From Mucilaginibacter ginsenosidivorax (GTDB taxonomy: Bacteria; Bacteroidota; Bacteroidia; Sphingobacteriales; Sphingobacteriaceae), in NCBI RefSeq assembly GCF_007971525.1, contig NZ_CP042437.1:2852001-2916000 (forward strand): DNA of 64,000 nucleotides, written 5' to 3'. The position numbers and the translations under genes were made by a program. Shown piece by piece: positions 44,501 through 54,309 of this stretch (within the stretch, counting starts at the first letter, position 1; each line of letters starts with the position of its first letter). Below the pieces are notes generated by a model. It had not been told where the DNA came from. It ran no database searches and worked only from the letters and a program-made list of their open reading frames with translations.

Positions 44501-45484
44501 CTATTTATTATAGTACGTAAAATCCTTATGATTTATTTCGGTTTCGGGCAACGATTTAAAATAGTCCAAAGTAATCTTTAAACCTTCGCTCCTTGATACC
44601 TTTGGTTCCCAGCCCAAAATAGCTTTTGCTTTTGTAATATCCGGGCGGCGCTGTTTCGGATCATCAGTAGGCAATGGCAGGCTAATCAATTCCTGGTCGG
44701 TGCCGGTTAATTTAATAATCTCTTCGCCAAATTGCTTTATAGTGATCTCGTCGGGATTACCAATGTTCATCGGCTGTGCGTAATCACTGTGTAAAAGGCG
44801 GTAAATACCTTCAACCAGGTCATCAACATAGCAAAATGAACGGGTTTGAGACCCATCGCCAAACATGGTCAATGATTCGCCTCTTAGCGCCTGCCCAATA
44901 AAGGCTGGCAATACCCGGCCGTCGTTTAGCCGCATCCTTGGTCCGTATGTATTAAAAATGCGAACAATGCGCGTTTCTAAACCGTGAAAGGTATGATAGG
45001 CCATGGTAATGGCTTCCTGGAAACGCTTGGCTTCGTCATAAACCCCTCTTGGCCCAACAGGGTTTACATTGCCCCAGTATTCCTCTGGTTGCGGGTTCAC
45101 ATTGGGGTCGCCATAAACTTCAGATGTTGAAGCTATCAGCATCCGGGCACTTTTTGACCTTGCCAAACCCAACAGGTTGTGTGTACCTAATGAGCCCACC
45201 TTCAACGTCTGGATAGGGATTTTAAGGTAATCTATCGGACTTGCAGGCGAGGCAAAATGCAAAATGTAATGCAATTCGCCCGGAACAAATACAAACTTGG
45301 ATACATCATGGTTATAAAACTCAAAATTCTCCAGTTTGAACAAGTGCTGAATATTGCGCAAATCGCCGGTAATTAAATTATCCATGCCTATTACATGGTA
45401 ATCTTCTTTAATAAACCTGTCGCAAAGGTGCGAGCCTAAAAAGCCCGCAGCCCCGGTAATTAAAATTCTTTTACGTTCTGTCAT
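44501..45484 (-). CDS. uxs: UDP-glucuronate decarboxylase (UDP-xylose synthase)
   Basis: A 327-residue SDR enzyme converting UDP-glucuronate to UDP-xylose with bound NAD. The motifs are [57 protein letters not shown] (YxxxK) and [10 protein letters not shown], all characteristic of the UXS group. Its start overlaps the ugd stop by one base (TAATG), so the product of Ugd feeds directly to this enzyme. UDP-xylose probably enters a surface polysaccharide. Confidence 0.94.
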   Translation of the reverse strand: MTERKRILITGAAGFLGSHLCDRFIKEDYHVIGMDNLITGDLRNIQHLFKLENFEFYNHDVSKFVFVPGELHYILHFASPASPIDYLKIPIQTLKVGSLGTHNLLGLARSKSARMLIASTSEVYGDPNVNPQPEEYWGNVNPVGPRGVYDEAKRFQEAITMAYHTFHGLETRIVRIFNTYGPRMRLNDGRVLPAFIGQALRGESLTMFGDGSQTRSFCYVDDLVEGIYRLLHSDYAQPMNIGNPDEITIKQFGEEIIKLTGTDQELISLPLPTDDPKQRRPDITKAKAILGWEPKVSRSEGLKITLDYFKSLPETEINHKDFTYYNK

Positions 45485-46797
45485 TAACTAACTACTTTAC
45501 GTCCGATGCTGCTGTAATAAAAACCATAGTCTTTCATCCTGTCCAGGTCATATAAATTACGTCCGTCAAATATAACAGGCGCATTTAACTTTTCTTTCAT
45601 GAAATCAAAATCCGGGGTACGAAAAACAGGCCATTCGGTAACAATCAACAAAGCATCCGCATCTTCAAGAGCCGAATACCTGTCCTTTGCATAGGCAATT
45701 TTATCGCCGAGTAATTTTTTAACGTTTGGCATTCCTTCGGGGTCATAGGCGGTTACCGTAGCTCCGGCTGCAATAAGATCATCTATGATGTATAAAGCCG
45801 GTGCTTCGCGGATATCATCGGTCTCGGGTTTGAAAGCCAATCCCCAAAGCGCAAAGTGTTTGCCTTTCAGCCCGTCGGCCCCATAATACTCGCGCAGCTT
45901 AACTACCAGGCGTCTTTTTTGTGTTTCGTTAACTTCCATTACCGAGTTCAGTATCTTGAACTCATATTTGTTTTCTTCGGCTGCTTTTGAAAGCGCCTGT
46001 ACATCTTTAGGGAAACAGCTACCACCATAGCCAACACCCGGAAACAGGAAGCGTTTGCCTATGCGGGCATCGGCACCTACGCCTTTACGCACCATATCCA
46101 CATCGGCGCCAACCAGTTCGCACATGTTGGCAATTTCGTTCATGAAGGTTATTTTGGTGGCCAGGAATGAATTTGCCGCGTATTTTGTAAGCTCAGAAGA
46201 GCGTTCATCCATATAAAGGATAGGGTTACCCTGGCGTACGTATGGAGCATATAAATCGCCCATAATCTGGCGGGCTTTCTCGTCCATGGTACCAATAACT
46301 ACCCTATCTGGTTTCATAAAATCTTCAACGGCCACACCTTCGCGTAAAAACTCGGGGTTTGATACCACCGCGAAAGGCACATCGGTATTAGCTTTTAGCA
46401 CCGCAGTTACTTTATCGGCAGTACCTACCGGCACAGTTGATTTGGTTACGATAACCTTATATTCGGTAATAAGTTTTGCAATATCTTTCGCGGCACCAAG
46501 CACATAGCTTAGGTCGGCAGATCCATCGGCGCCCGGAGGGGTGGGTAAGGCCAAAAATATAACTTTTGCCGGAGCAATCGCTTCGGCAAGGTTGGTGGTA
46601 AAGGTTAACCTTTCCTGTTTTATATTCCTGTTAAATAACAAATCAAGCCCGGGTTCATAAATCGGCATTTCGCCCGCCCGCATCTTGTTCACTTTTTCTT
46701 CTACAATGTCAACACATATAACTTCGTTTCCGGTTTCGGCCAGGCAGGTTCCGGTTACCAGTCCAACGTAGCCTGTACCGATTACAGCAATTTTCAT
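45484..46797 (-). CDS. ugd: UDP-glucose 6-dehydrogenase
   Basis: A 437-residue enzyme oxidising UDP-glucose to UDP-glucuronate with two NAD. The N-terminal Rossmann motif is [15 protein letters not shown]. The catalytic cysteine is in [27 protein letters not shown] and NPEFLREG are family segments, and the C-terminal domain contains [16 protein letters not shown]. It is the first gene of the operon leading to UDP-xylose, and its promoter must lie in the 144-bp gap shared with the divergent Kdo transferase. Confidence 0.96.
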   Translation of the reverse strand: MKIAVIGTGYVGLVTGTCLAETGNEVICVDIVEEKVNKMRAGEMPIYEPGLDLLFNRNIKQERLTFTTNLAEAIAPAKVIFLALPTPPGADGSADLSYVLGAAKDIAKLITEYKVIVTKSTVPVGTADKVTAVLKANTDVPFAVVSNPEFLREGVAVEDFMKPDRVVIGTMDEKARQIMGDLYAPYVRQGNPILYMDERSSELTKYAANSFLATKITFMNEIANMCELVGADVDMVRKGVGADARIGKRFLFPGVGYGGSCFPKDVQALSKAAEENKYEFKILNSVMEVNETQKRRLVVKLREYYGADGLKGKHFALWGLAFKPETDDIREAPALYIIDDLIAAGATVTAYDPEGMPNVKKLLGDKIAYAKDRYSALEDADALLIVTEWPVFRTPDFDFMKEKLNAPVIFDGRNLYDLDRMKDYGFYYSSIGRKVVS

Positions 46798-46940
46798 AAT
46801 TTATTTTTGTTTTGAGTGTTTAGTATTTGTTTACAAGATAACATGCAAGCAGGCTTTAACAGCACTGGGTTATTAAATATTACAGTATAAGTTTTTGTTG
46901 TTAATTTTAACCTTTGCTAATATACAATTCATACGCTAAA

Positions 46941-48266
46941 ATGATATTATATACTATTGGATTACGGCTCTATTTTATAACCATTTATATAGCCTCGCTG
47001 TTTAATCAAAAAGCAAGCCAGTGGATAAATGGCCGGAAGAACCAGGAGCTTATACGTATAGATAGCAGTATTTGGTTTCATTTTGCATCATTAGGCGAAT
47101 TTGAGCAGGGCAGGCCTATTTTAGAAGCGATAAGGGCCTTATATCCGCAGGAAAAGATTGTAATTTCATTTTTTTCGCCGTCGGGTTACGAGATCAGGAA
47201 AAATACACCACTTGCCGATTTTGTGTATTATTTACCATTGGACACGGCAAAAAATGCCACACAATTTATTGATGCCATACAGCCCAGTATGGCGGTTTTT
47301 ACCAAGTATGAGTATTGGTATCATTTTTTTGACGAGTCGTATAAAAGACGAATCCCCTTGTATATTGTATCGGGAATTTTTAGGCCGAAACAGATTTTTT
47401 TTAAATGGTACGGCGGCCTGCACCGCAAAATATTAAGCTTTGTAAGCCACTTTTTTTTGCAGGACGAGGCATCAAAACAGCTACTACAATCCATTGGTAT
47501 AACTAACGCTACTGTTAGCGGCGATACCCGCTTTGACAGGGTATGGGCCAATGCCCAACATCCCAGAGAAATTCCAGGCATTGCCGAATTTATAAACGGT
47601 CAAAAAGTTTTTATTGCCGGCAGCACCTGGCCACAGGACGAAGCATTACTGGCCGCCCTCCCTGAATTATACCCCGGCTGGAAATTTATTTTTGCCCCCC
47701 ATGAAATTGGCGAAGCCAGGATAAATAACCTGGTTAGTTTATTACCTGCAGGATCGGCAGTTAAATACTCGGAGTTAAGTGAAAATTCAAAACTGCGAAG
47801 CACTCTTGAACGCCGCGAAGAAACAACAACTGGTGAAAAACTCAAAATTCAAAATCAGGAACCTGCCACTCGCAACTCACCACTCACTACTCACCACTCA
47901 CTACTCACTACGTTGATTATTGATAACATCGGCATGCTCTCTTCTTTATATGCTTACGCCAACATCGCTTATATAGGTGGTGGTTTTGGCGTAGGGATAC
48001 ACAATACACTGGAGGCAGCCGCGTTTGGCTTGCCCGTCATCTTTGGCCCTAATTATCAAAGATTTAATGAGGCAAGAGATCTTATCGCTTTAAAGGCAGG
48101 TTTTAGTATCGGTGATGGCAGCCAGCTTAAAGGCATTGTTGATACATTGGTTAATGACGAAGCTTTTTACAACATTACAAGTAAAAAAGCTGGTGATTAC
48201 GTAAACACACATATCGGGGCAACCCAGATGATATTGGACCACATTATAACGCTGCCATCCGCCTGA
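46941..48266 (+). CDS. waaA: 3-deoxy-D-manno-octulosonic acid (Kdo) transferase
   Basis: A 441-residue membrane-associated GT30 transferase adding Kdo to lipid A precursor, needed for LPS core synthesis. A hydrophobic N-terminal anchor precedes WFHFASLGEFEQGRPI, SFFSPSGYEI, FVYYLPLDTA, FTKYEYWYHFF and GDTRFDRV. The donor domain has FIAGSTWPQDE, FAPHEI and GGGFGVGIHNTLEAA. Between these a 40-residue stretch (about 278-320) rich in Asn, Thr and His is translated from repeat-like DNA and is absent in typical relatives. ATG at 46941 is used; an upstream TTG at 46914 lies within a CTTTG promoter-like sequence. Confidence 0.93.
   Translation: MILYTIGLRLYFITIYIASLFNQKASQWINGRKNQELIRIDSSIWFHFASLGEFEQGRPILEAIRALYPQEKIVISFFSPSGYEIRKNTPLADFVYYLPLDTAKNATQFIDAIQPSMAVFTKYEYWYHFFDESYKRRIPLYIVSGIFRPKQIFFKWYGGLHRKILSFVSHFFLQDEASKQLLQSIGITNATVSGDTRFDRVWANAQHPREIPGIAEFINGQKVFIAGSTWPQDEALLAALPELYPGWKFIFAPHEIGEARINNLVSLLPAGSAVKYSELSENSKLRSTLERREETTTGEKLKIQNQEPATRNSPLTTHHSLLTTLIIDNIGMLSSLYAYANIAYIGGGFGVGIHNTLEAAAFGLPVIFGPNYQRFNEARDLIALKAGFSIGDGSQLKGIVDTLVNDEAFYNITSKKAGDYVNTHIGATQMILDHIITLPSA
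47875..47909 (+). repeat. 14-bp tandem repeat inside the Kdo transferase gene
   Basis: ACTCACCACTCACT occurs twice head to tail (47875-47888, 47889-47902) plus a half unit. The unit is not a multiple of three, so gain or loss of one copy would shift the frame. Confidence 0.85.
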
Positions 48267-48298
48267 TAAGATAGGCCATTTTATCAACCACATCGCAA

Positions 48299-48338
48299 AA
48301 AAAGAGACCCGGCTCTTTTCAAAGCCAGGTCTCTTTTT
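48299..48338. terminator. bidirectional terminator between waaA and the GH20 gene
   Basis: AAAAAGAGACC with CGGCT pairs with AGCC and GGTCTCTTTTT, with one unpaired base on each side and a short loop. T and A runs flank it. It lies between two convergent genes. Confidence 0.75.
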
Positions 48339-48358
48339 TACTCCGAGGGCTCAATAAA

Positions 48359-50260
48359 CTACTTTGCCTTTTTAGCTAAATCGGCCAATGGCATGGTTGT
48401 CATGCGGCCAATTACTTTTTTACCGCGATAGGTTATCACCCTTAATTGCGTTGCATCCTTAGGCGCATCAATAGGGGCCGTGTACTTCGGATAAAAATTA
48501 TCAGGGAACGAGTTATCAAAACTGTAATAGATATCCAAACCCGGCGCCTCGCTGGTAAGGGTTATCTTAAGTGTATTATCCGGATTTTTAGTAGCGCTGA
48601 ACGAAGGGTCGTAAACACTTGGCGCGTATTTGGTTTCAGCCTCATCAAAGCGTTCAAAATGTTTTTCAACCTTGCCAAAAAAGTATGGCCAGCTCTTTTT
48701 CTCTTTGGGCGACCATACCAGTTCGGCAATGGCCATACCACGTGGCCAGGTCATGTACTCGGCCTGGCGTATATTGTACACCTGTTCTGTCCAAAGGTTG
48801 GCCTGTGCGCCTTTTATAAGTTTGGCATCAACGCTATCGGGTACTGGTTCATATTCATAAGTTTTGTTCAGGCGTAGCTTTGCATAAACTTTGGTTTCGT
48901 TTACATCGCTTTGCATATAATCCAGGTAGGCAAATGTTGTTGGGCTCATCACCACATCGTGGCCCATTTTAGCGGCTTCAATACCGCCTTTAACGCCCCG
49001 CCAACTCATTACAGCCGCATTGGGCCCAAGGCCGCCCTCCAGTATCTCGTCCCATCCCATGAATTTTTTCCCTTTTGATTCTACAATTTTTTCAAGCCGT
49101 TTTTCAAAATAGCTTTGCACCTCCTGCTGGGTTTTCAGGTTTTCTTTTACCATAAGCGCCTTAATAGCCTCACTTTGTTCCCAAAAGTTTTTAGCGCACT
49201 CATCGCCACCAACATGGATGTAACCAAAGGGGAAAAGCTGGGCAATTTCGGTCATCACCTTATCCAAAAAAACGTAAACGCTTTCATTAGCCGGGCAAAG
49301 GGTATTATCTACAATGGCGGTATTATGCGGCCCGTTCCAGTTCATAAAGGGCTCGCCGGAGTTTACTACATATTTATCGGCACCCGGCGTACATGAAAGT
49401 TCAGGATAAGCCACTACTGCTGCAAGGCTATGCCCCGGAACGTCAACCTCGGGCAAAATATTAACAAAACGGTCTTTGGCGTACTGTACAAGTTCTTTTA
49501 TATCTTCCTGGGTATAAAAGCCACCATAAGTGCGTGGCTCATCGGCAGCCGGTGGGGTAAATGTGCCAAACTGGCCAACCTTTTTTACGTTATAAGCGCC
49601 CACTGTAGTAAGTCTGGGCAGGCTTTTAATTTCTACCCGCCAGCCTTCATCGTCGGTTAAATGCAGGTGCAGCAGGTTAAGCTTATATTTTACCATATTA
49701 TCAATATACTGCTCCACCTCGGCTTTGGTAAAAAAGTGGCGGGCAACATCAAACATCAGGCCCCGCCATTCAAACCTTGGGTAATCTGTTATATCAACCG
49801 CGGGGGCTGTCCATTTCACGCCTTTCACAAATTCCTTACTTTCTATTTCTTTTGGCAATAGCTGCATAAAGGTTTGCACACCATAAAATAAGCCTGCCGG
49901 GGCATTTGCCTTTATCACCACTTTTTTTGCAGTTACCGATAGGTTATAACCTTCGGCACCAATCGGCGGGTCATTTTTTTTATTAATAACAAACTTTATG
50001 GATGCCGTTGGCGCAACGGTTTTTACCGCTACAGCAGTACCTGCCGCCGCACCAAGCTTCTTTTTCATGTACGCTATAACCGGTGCCAGCCCGGCTGGGT
50101 TACCTGTTTCAAGCACAACAATTTTGGGCAACACAAACTTACCTGCCTTTTGGGTAACCTTAACGGGCTCCGGAATAATTGACAGGCCATTGTTAGGCGC
50201 CTGGCCAAACGACAAAGCATGCAGTCCACAGCAACCGAGTAACATGATTAATTTTTTCAT
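48359..50260 (-). CDS. beta-N-acetylhexosaminidase, glycoside hydrolase family 20
   Basis: A 633-residue exported enzyme with a signal peptide ending SFGQ. The non-catalytic GH20b-like domain (about 25-155) precedes the barrel. The catalytic pair is D353-E354 in HVGGDECAKNFW. Other substrate contacts are HLHLTDDEGWRVE, PEVDVPGHS and MSWRG. A C-terminal beta domain covers about 540-633. It removes N-acetylglucosamine or N-acetylgalactosamine from chitin fragments or glycans. The gene stands alone. Confidence 0.94.
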   Translation of the reverse strand: MKKLIMLLGCCGLHALSFGQAPNNGLSIIPEPVKVTQKAGKFVLPKIVVLETGNPAGLAPVIAYMKKKLGAAAGTAVAVKTVAPTASIKFVINKKNDPPIGAEGYNLSVTAKKVVIKANAPAGLFYGVQTFMQLLPKEIESKEFVKGVKWTAPAVDITDYPRFEWRGLMFDVARHFFTKAEVEQYIDNMVKYKLNLLHLHLTDDEGWRVEIKSLPRLTTVGAYNVKKVGQFGTFTPPAADEPRTYGGFYTQEDIKELVQYAKDRFVNILPEVDVPGHSLAAVVAYPELSCTPGADKYVVNSGEPFMNWNGPHNTAIVDNTLCPANESVYVFLDKVMTEIAQLFPFGYIHVGGDECAKNFWEQSEAIKALMVKENLKTQQEVQSYFEKRLEKIVESKGKKFMGWDEILEGGLGPNAAVMSWRGVKGGIEAAKMGHDVVMSPTTFAYLDYMQSDVNETKVYAKLRLNKTYEYEPVPDSVDAKLIKGAQANLWTEQVYNIRQAEYMTWPRGMAIAELVWSPKEKKSWPYFFGKVEKHFERFDEAETKYAPSVYDPSFSATKNPDNTLKITLTSEAPGLDIYYSFDNSFPDNFYPKYTAPIDAPKDATQLRVITYRGKKVIGRMTTMPLADLAKKAK

Positions 50261-50743
50261 AAAGAAAACTTAGTTTTTTGAAAGCGTTTATAATTGGAAA
50301 CGTTACGCAAATTATACTTTTTAAATAATATTAAAAAGTGTTGCCAATATAAAATTTGTATTGCCACATTAAAATTCGCCACATTAAAAAAAATGATTGA
50401 ACAATTATTGCATAACATTTAAACTACTGTCAATAAAAAAACAAAAAGATCAGCCATAATCCAATATTGCTGATACCAATGTTACGTTCTGCCCAGGCAC
50501 GTGTTCAGAAAATCGTCCCAAAAACACAGTCAATTTAAATCATAAAAAAACTATTTTATAATTAAGTAAAAAAACTTCCTGGCAGCTTCTCCTGTGTTTT
50601 TTATTAACATTAAGTCTCTGTTAATCTTTAGTTTGCGCTATATTTTTTGTTTTTATTATGTACTTTAACAAGGTAAAGTAATCTTGCAGGTAACCATATA
50701 AAAATCATCAACCCAAATTAATCACCCCAAAACAATTTTTTTT
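50261..50743. other. 483-bp AT-rich divergent intergenic region
   Basis: No gene or RNA was recognised between the GH20 and MscS genes. A 12-bp direct repeat, GCCACATTAAAA, lies at 50363 and 50378. The rest is AT-rich and probably regulatory. Confidence 0.5.
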
Positions 50744-51577
50744 ATGCAAAATGTTTCTTTTTACTCCACAGCAATTTTTGCCTGGTTAAGTACTTTCGGC
50801 ATCAACTTATTGAGTGCCGTGCTTGTATTTGTTATTGGCCTTTATATTATCAGTTGGGTAGGCCGGTTGCTCAGCGTATCAATGGCCAAAGGAAAAATTG
50901 ATGTATCGCTCCAATCATTTTTAGGCAGTGTAATGACGGCCGGCCTAAGGGTTTTACTGCTGATAACAGTTGCCGGTATGCTGGGCATTCAAACAACATC
51001 GTTTGTAGCTATTATTGGTGCCTTAGGATTGGCGGTAGGCCTGGCACTACAAGGCTCATTGGCCAACTTTGCCGGAGGTGTACTTATCCTGATTTTTAAA
51101 CCATTTAAAATAGGCGACATTATTGACTCGCAAGGGCAAAACGGCGCTGTTATTGAAATCCAGATTTTTAACACCATATTGCTTACCCCAGATAACAAAA
51201 CCGTTATACTGGCAAACGGGGCTGTATCAAACAATACCATTGTAAATTATAGCAGGCATGGCAGCATCAGGGTTGATATTTCGCTGGAGATTGAACCACA
51301 AAACGATATGGACTTTGTGCGTAAAATAGCTACGGAAGCCTGCCTGAACCACCCACTTGTTTTGGCACAACCTGCGCCCATTGTAAACGTATCTAAAATA
51401 AACGAAGGTAAAATTGGTCTTGGCGTTTGCCCATTTACCAAAGCCCAGGATTATTGGTCGGTGCTTTTTGGCGCGCAGGAGCTTATCAAAAAGGCTTTTG
51501 ATGAGCATAAAATAGGCATTCATTCTCCGCACCTGTTTATTACCCAGGTGCCGGGCGCTGCAACAACACATAATTAA
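50744..51577 (+). CDS. MscS family mechanosensitive ion channel
   Basis: A 277-residue small-conductance channel with three membrane helices in the first 115 residues, the last being the pore helix (GALGLAVGLALQGSLANFAGG). The beta domain follows with FKIGDIIDSQG and IEIQIFNTILLTPDNKTVILANG. A C-terminal alpha/beta domain of about 100 residues forms the cytoplasmic cage. Length matches E. coli MscS (286). It opens under membrane tension to release solutes during hypo-osmotic shock. It is monocistronic, with a terminator. Confidence 0.95.
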   Translation: MQNVSFYSTAIFAWLSTFGINLLSAVLVFVIGLYIISWVGRLLSVSMAKGKIDVSLQSFLGSVMTAGLRVLLLITVAGMLGIQTTSFVAIIGALGLAVGLALQGSLANFAGGVLILIFKPFKIGDIIDSQGQNGAVIEIQIFNTILLTPDNKTVILANGAVSNNTIVNYSRHGSIRVDISLEIEPQNDMDFVRKIATEACLNHPLVLAQPAPIVNVSKINEGKIGLGVCPFTKAQDYWSVLFGAQELIKKAFDEHKIGIHSPHLFITQVPGAATTHN

Positions 51578-51634
51578 ATTATAGCCGAATTAGCAAAAAC
51601 TTAGACAATTATATCAAGTGCTGTAATTAATAAC

Positions 51635-51662
51635 AAAGCCCGGCAAAAAAATGCCGGGCTTT
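51635..51662. terminator. bidirectional terminator after the MscS gene
   Basis: AAAGCCCGGCA (51635-51645) pairs perfectly with TGCCGGGCTTT (51652-51662) around six A residues. It lies between two convergent genes. Confidence 0.8.
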
Positions 51663-51691
51663 TGATTGATATGGTATAGGTGTGATTTTTA

Positions 51692-53656
51692 TTATTCGTC
51701 TGCATTATTGTCTTCTTTTGCAGCAAGTTCTGTTTTGCCTAACAGCCTGGCGCTTTCGGCCAGTTTAATAAATTCGGCGCGGTAGCCTTCGGTGTCATCG
51801 CCCTTGGCGGCCCGGGCCATTTTAATAGCCTGATCATAACCAGAGTTTTGTTTAAATTTCGAATCGCGCAGTAGCATCCCAATTTCGGCAACAGCGGCGG
51901 CAAACCTAAAATCGGTTGATGTTGATTTCAGGTTAATTGGCTCATCTTTAACCGTAACCTGGCTCAATTTACTTTTTAAGGATGTTGGCTCCTTATACCT
52001 GAATTTGATGGTCATCATTTCATCAGATGAATTTGAATAGGCAACAGGTTTAGGTTTCTGATATTTTAACGGATCGACACTGACCGAATAATCATCCTTT
52101 ATCCCCGCAGGCACTATCTCATAAAAAGCGGTAACCGTATGGCCCGAGCCCATATCGCCGGCATCTTTTTTATCATCATTAAAATCCTCTTTGGCCAGTA
52201 CCCGGTTTTCGTAACCAACCAGGCGGTAGGCCTGTACTTTGGCGGGGTTAAACTCTACCTGTAGTTTTACATCTTTGGCAATGGTAAATAAGGTGCCGCC
52301 AAATTCGCTTACCAGGGTTTTGCGGGCTTCGGTTATATTATCAATATAGGCATAGTTCCCGTTGCCTTTATCGGCCAGGGTTTCCATCTTGCTATCCTTG
52401 TAATTACCCATGCCAAAACCTAAAACCGATAACGAGATGCCGCTTTCCCTTTCGCGCTCAATCAGCTTTTGCATGTCATCATCGCTTGATGCACCTACGT
52501 TAAAATCGCCATCGGTAGCTAAAATCACCCGGTTATTGCCGCTTTTCATAAAGTTTTGTTTAGCAATCTGGTAAGCCAGCTTAATGCCTTGTCCGCCGGC
52601 TGTTGAGCCGCCCGCGCTTAAATTATCAATGGCATTGTTAATGGTTTCCTTTTTATCGCCGCCGGTTGCAGGCAGCACTACGCCAGCCGCGCCGGCGTAA
52701 ACAACCAGGGTAACCTTATCTTGCGCCCGCAGTTGGTTAACCAGCATTTTTAATGACGATTGCACCAGGGGCAATTTATTAGGCTCGTTCATGGATCCCG
52801 ATACATCTATTAAAAATACCAGGTTTGATGCAGGCAGTTTTTCGGTTGGTATTGTTCTGGCTTTAAGGCCTATGCGCAGCAGGCGGTGTTTGCTATTCCA
52901 TGGGGCTGCGGATAGTTCGGTATGGATGGCCACGGGGCCGTTATCTGTTGGCCCCGGCAGGTTGTAGCTAAAATAGTTTATCATTTCTTCAATCCTCACA
53001 GCATCTGCAGGTGGTAACTGGCCGCTATTGATAAAGCGCCTTACATTGCTGTACGAAGCCGCATCTACATCAACCGAAAATGTAGAGAGCGGTTCGGCCG
53101 ACACTGCTTTAAAACCATTTTCTTCGATGCCTTTGTAACTTTCATCGGTAACCACAGGAGGCTGGTAGCTTTTCAAAACATCAGCATTAGCCGAATAACC
53201 GTAAATGGCTGATGCATTTCCTATTGTTACAAGGCCAGATGCTTTGCCGCTTAAGCCTTTTGCCTTGTATGATTTTGCAGCTATACTACTTACACTTCCG
53301 GTAACTGCCATCCGTTTTTGTATCCCATAACCGGTTACAACAACCTCGTTTAACTGGTTTGACGTTGCGTGAAGGTAAACTTTCAACGTGTTGCCTTTAC
53401 CTGCTTTTACATCCTGCGTGGTGTAACCTATAAAGCTGAAGGTAAGTACGGCGTTGTCATCGGGTACAATAATGGAATAGTTGCCTTTGGCATCGGTTTG
53501 TGTTCCAAAACCTGAGCCCTTAAGCAAAACCGATACCCCCGGTATTGCTAAACTATCTTTGGCATCATATACGGTTCCGCTAATGCGGTGGCTGTTATTA
53601 GGCTTAAACCCAGTTAAACCGGCAAACAATAAAATAATTAAAACTAACTTTTTCAT
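51692..53656 (-). CDS. von Willebrand factor A protein with SusC-like N-terminus
   Basis: A 654-residue exported protein. After the signal peptide comes a CarboxypepD_reg sandwich (about 24-95), then NEVVVTGYGIQKRMAVTGSV (about 103-122), which is the plug-start sequence of SusC receptors although no barrel follows. A YfbK-type VWA N-terminal domain leads to the VWA domain with intact metal site D284-x-S286-x-S288. A DUF3520-like C-terminal domain covers about 470-640. VWA parts bind proteins through a metal ion. The gene is divergent from the ECF sigma factor, 80 bases away. Confidence 0.88.
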   Translation of the reverse strand: MKKLVLIILLFAGLTGFKPNNSHRISGTVYDAKDSLAIPGVSVLLKGSGFGTQTDAKGNYSIIVPDDNAVLTFSFIGYTTQDVKAGKGNTLKVYLHATSNQLNEVVVTGYGIQKRMAVTGSVSSIAAKSYKAKGLSGKASGLVTIGNASAIYGYSANADVLKSYQPPVVTDESYKGIEENGFKAVSAEPLSTFSVDVDAASYSNVRRFINSGQLPPADAVRIEEMINYFSYNLPGPTDNGPVAIHTELSAAPWNSKHRLLRIGLKARTIPTEKLPASNLVFLIDVSGSMNEPNKLPLVQSSLKMLVNQLRAQDKVTLVVYAGAAGVVLPATGGDKKETINNAIDNLSAGGSTAGGQGIKLAYQIAKQNFMKSGNNRVILATDGDFNVGASSDDDMQKLIERERESGISLSVLGFGMGNYKDSKMETLADKGNGNYAYIDNITEARKTLVSEFGGTLFTIAKDVKLQVEFNPAKVQAYRLVGYENRVLAKEDFNDDKKDAGDMGSGHTVTAFYEIVPAGIKDDYSVSVDPLKYQKPKPVAYSNSSDEMMTIKFRYKEPTSLKSKLSQVTVKDEPINLKSTSTDFRFAAAVAEIGMLLRDSKFKQNSGYDQAIKMARAAKGDDTEGYRAEFIKLAESARLLGKTELAAKEDNNADE

Positions 53657-53736
53657 CCCTGGTTATTTTTTAATAAGGATGCAGGCGGCGGATAATTTCC
53701 ATAAACCGTTAAAAAAATTTATTTTGCACCTTTTTA

Positions 53737-54309
53737 ATGACCAATTTTATTAAACCAGGCAAAACAAGCACATCAACGGATGACGAACTGCTTAACATTT
53801 ACCGTAAAAACGGCGATGTTGCGGTTTTAGGACAACTATATGAACGCTATATGGGCCTGGTTTACGGCGTATGTTTAAAATACCTGAAAGATGAAGATGG
53901 CGCTAAAGATGCCGTAATGGGCATTTTTGAAGAACTGGTAGATAAAGTTAAAAAACACGACATCAGCATATTCAGGAACTGGCTTTACGTATTGGGCCGC
54001 AATTATTGCCTGATGCAGTTAAGGGCCGGCAAAAAGCTGGATGTAATTAATTTAGATGATGTTATGGAATTTACCCCATTACTGCATCATGATGATAATA
54101 ACCGCGAAGAAGCCTATAAAGCTTTGGAGCAGTGCATTGATAAACTGGCCGGTGCCCAAAAACAAAGCATCGATTTGTTTTATTTACAAGAAAAGTGCTA
54201 CAAAGAAATTGCCGAAGTAACAGGTTTTAGCCTGAACGAGGTAAAAAGTTATATACAAAACGGCAAACGCAACCTTAAAATTTGCCTGGAGAAGAGCAGT
54301 GAACACTAA
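53737..54309 (+). CDS. ECF RNA polymerase sigma factor
   Basis: A 190-residue sigma-70 family factor. Region 2 includes LYERYMGLVYGVCLKYLKD and ends in IFRNWLYVLGRNYCLMQLR. Region 4 has QKQSIDLFYLQEKCYKEIAEVTG with a helix-turn-helix near the C-terminus. It overlaps the next gene by 11 bases, as expected for a coupled sigma/anti-sigma pair. The likely targets are its own operon and perhaps the divergent VWA gene; no shared promoter motif was defined. Confidence 0.9.
   Translation: MTNFIKPGKTSTSTDDELLNIYRKNGDVAVLGQLYERYMGLVYGVCLKYLKDEDGAKDAVMGIFEELVDKVKKHDISIFRNWLYVLGRNYCLMQLRAGKKLDVINLDDVMEFTPLLHHDDNNREEAYKALEQCIDKLAGAQKQSIDLFYLQEKCYKEIAEVTGFSLNEVKSYIQNGKRNLKICLEKSSEH

Noticed and set aside
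46914..46940. TTG start nine codons upstream for the Kdo transferase
   Set aside because: The TTG lies within a CTTTG promoter-like sequence, and the ATG at 46941 matches the usual family N-terminus.
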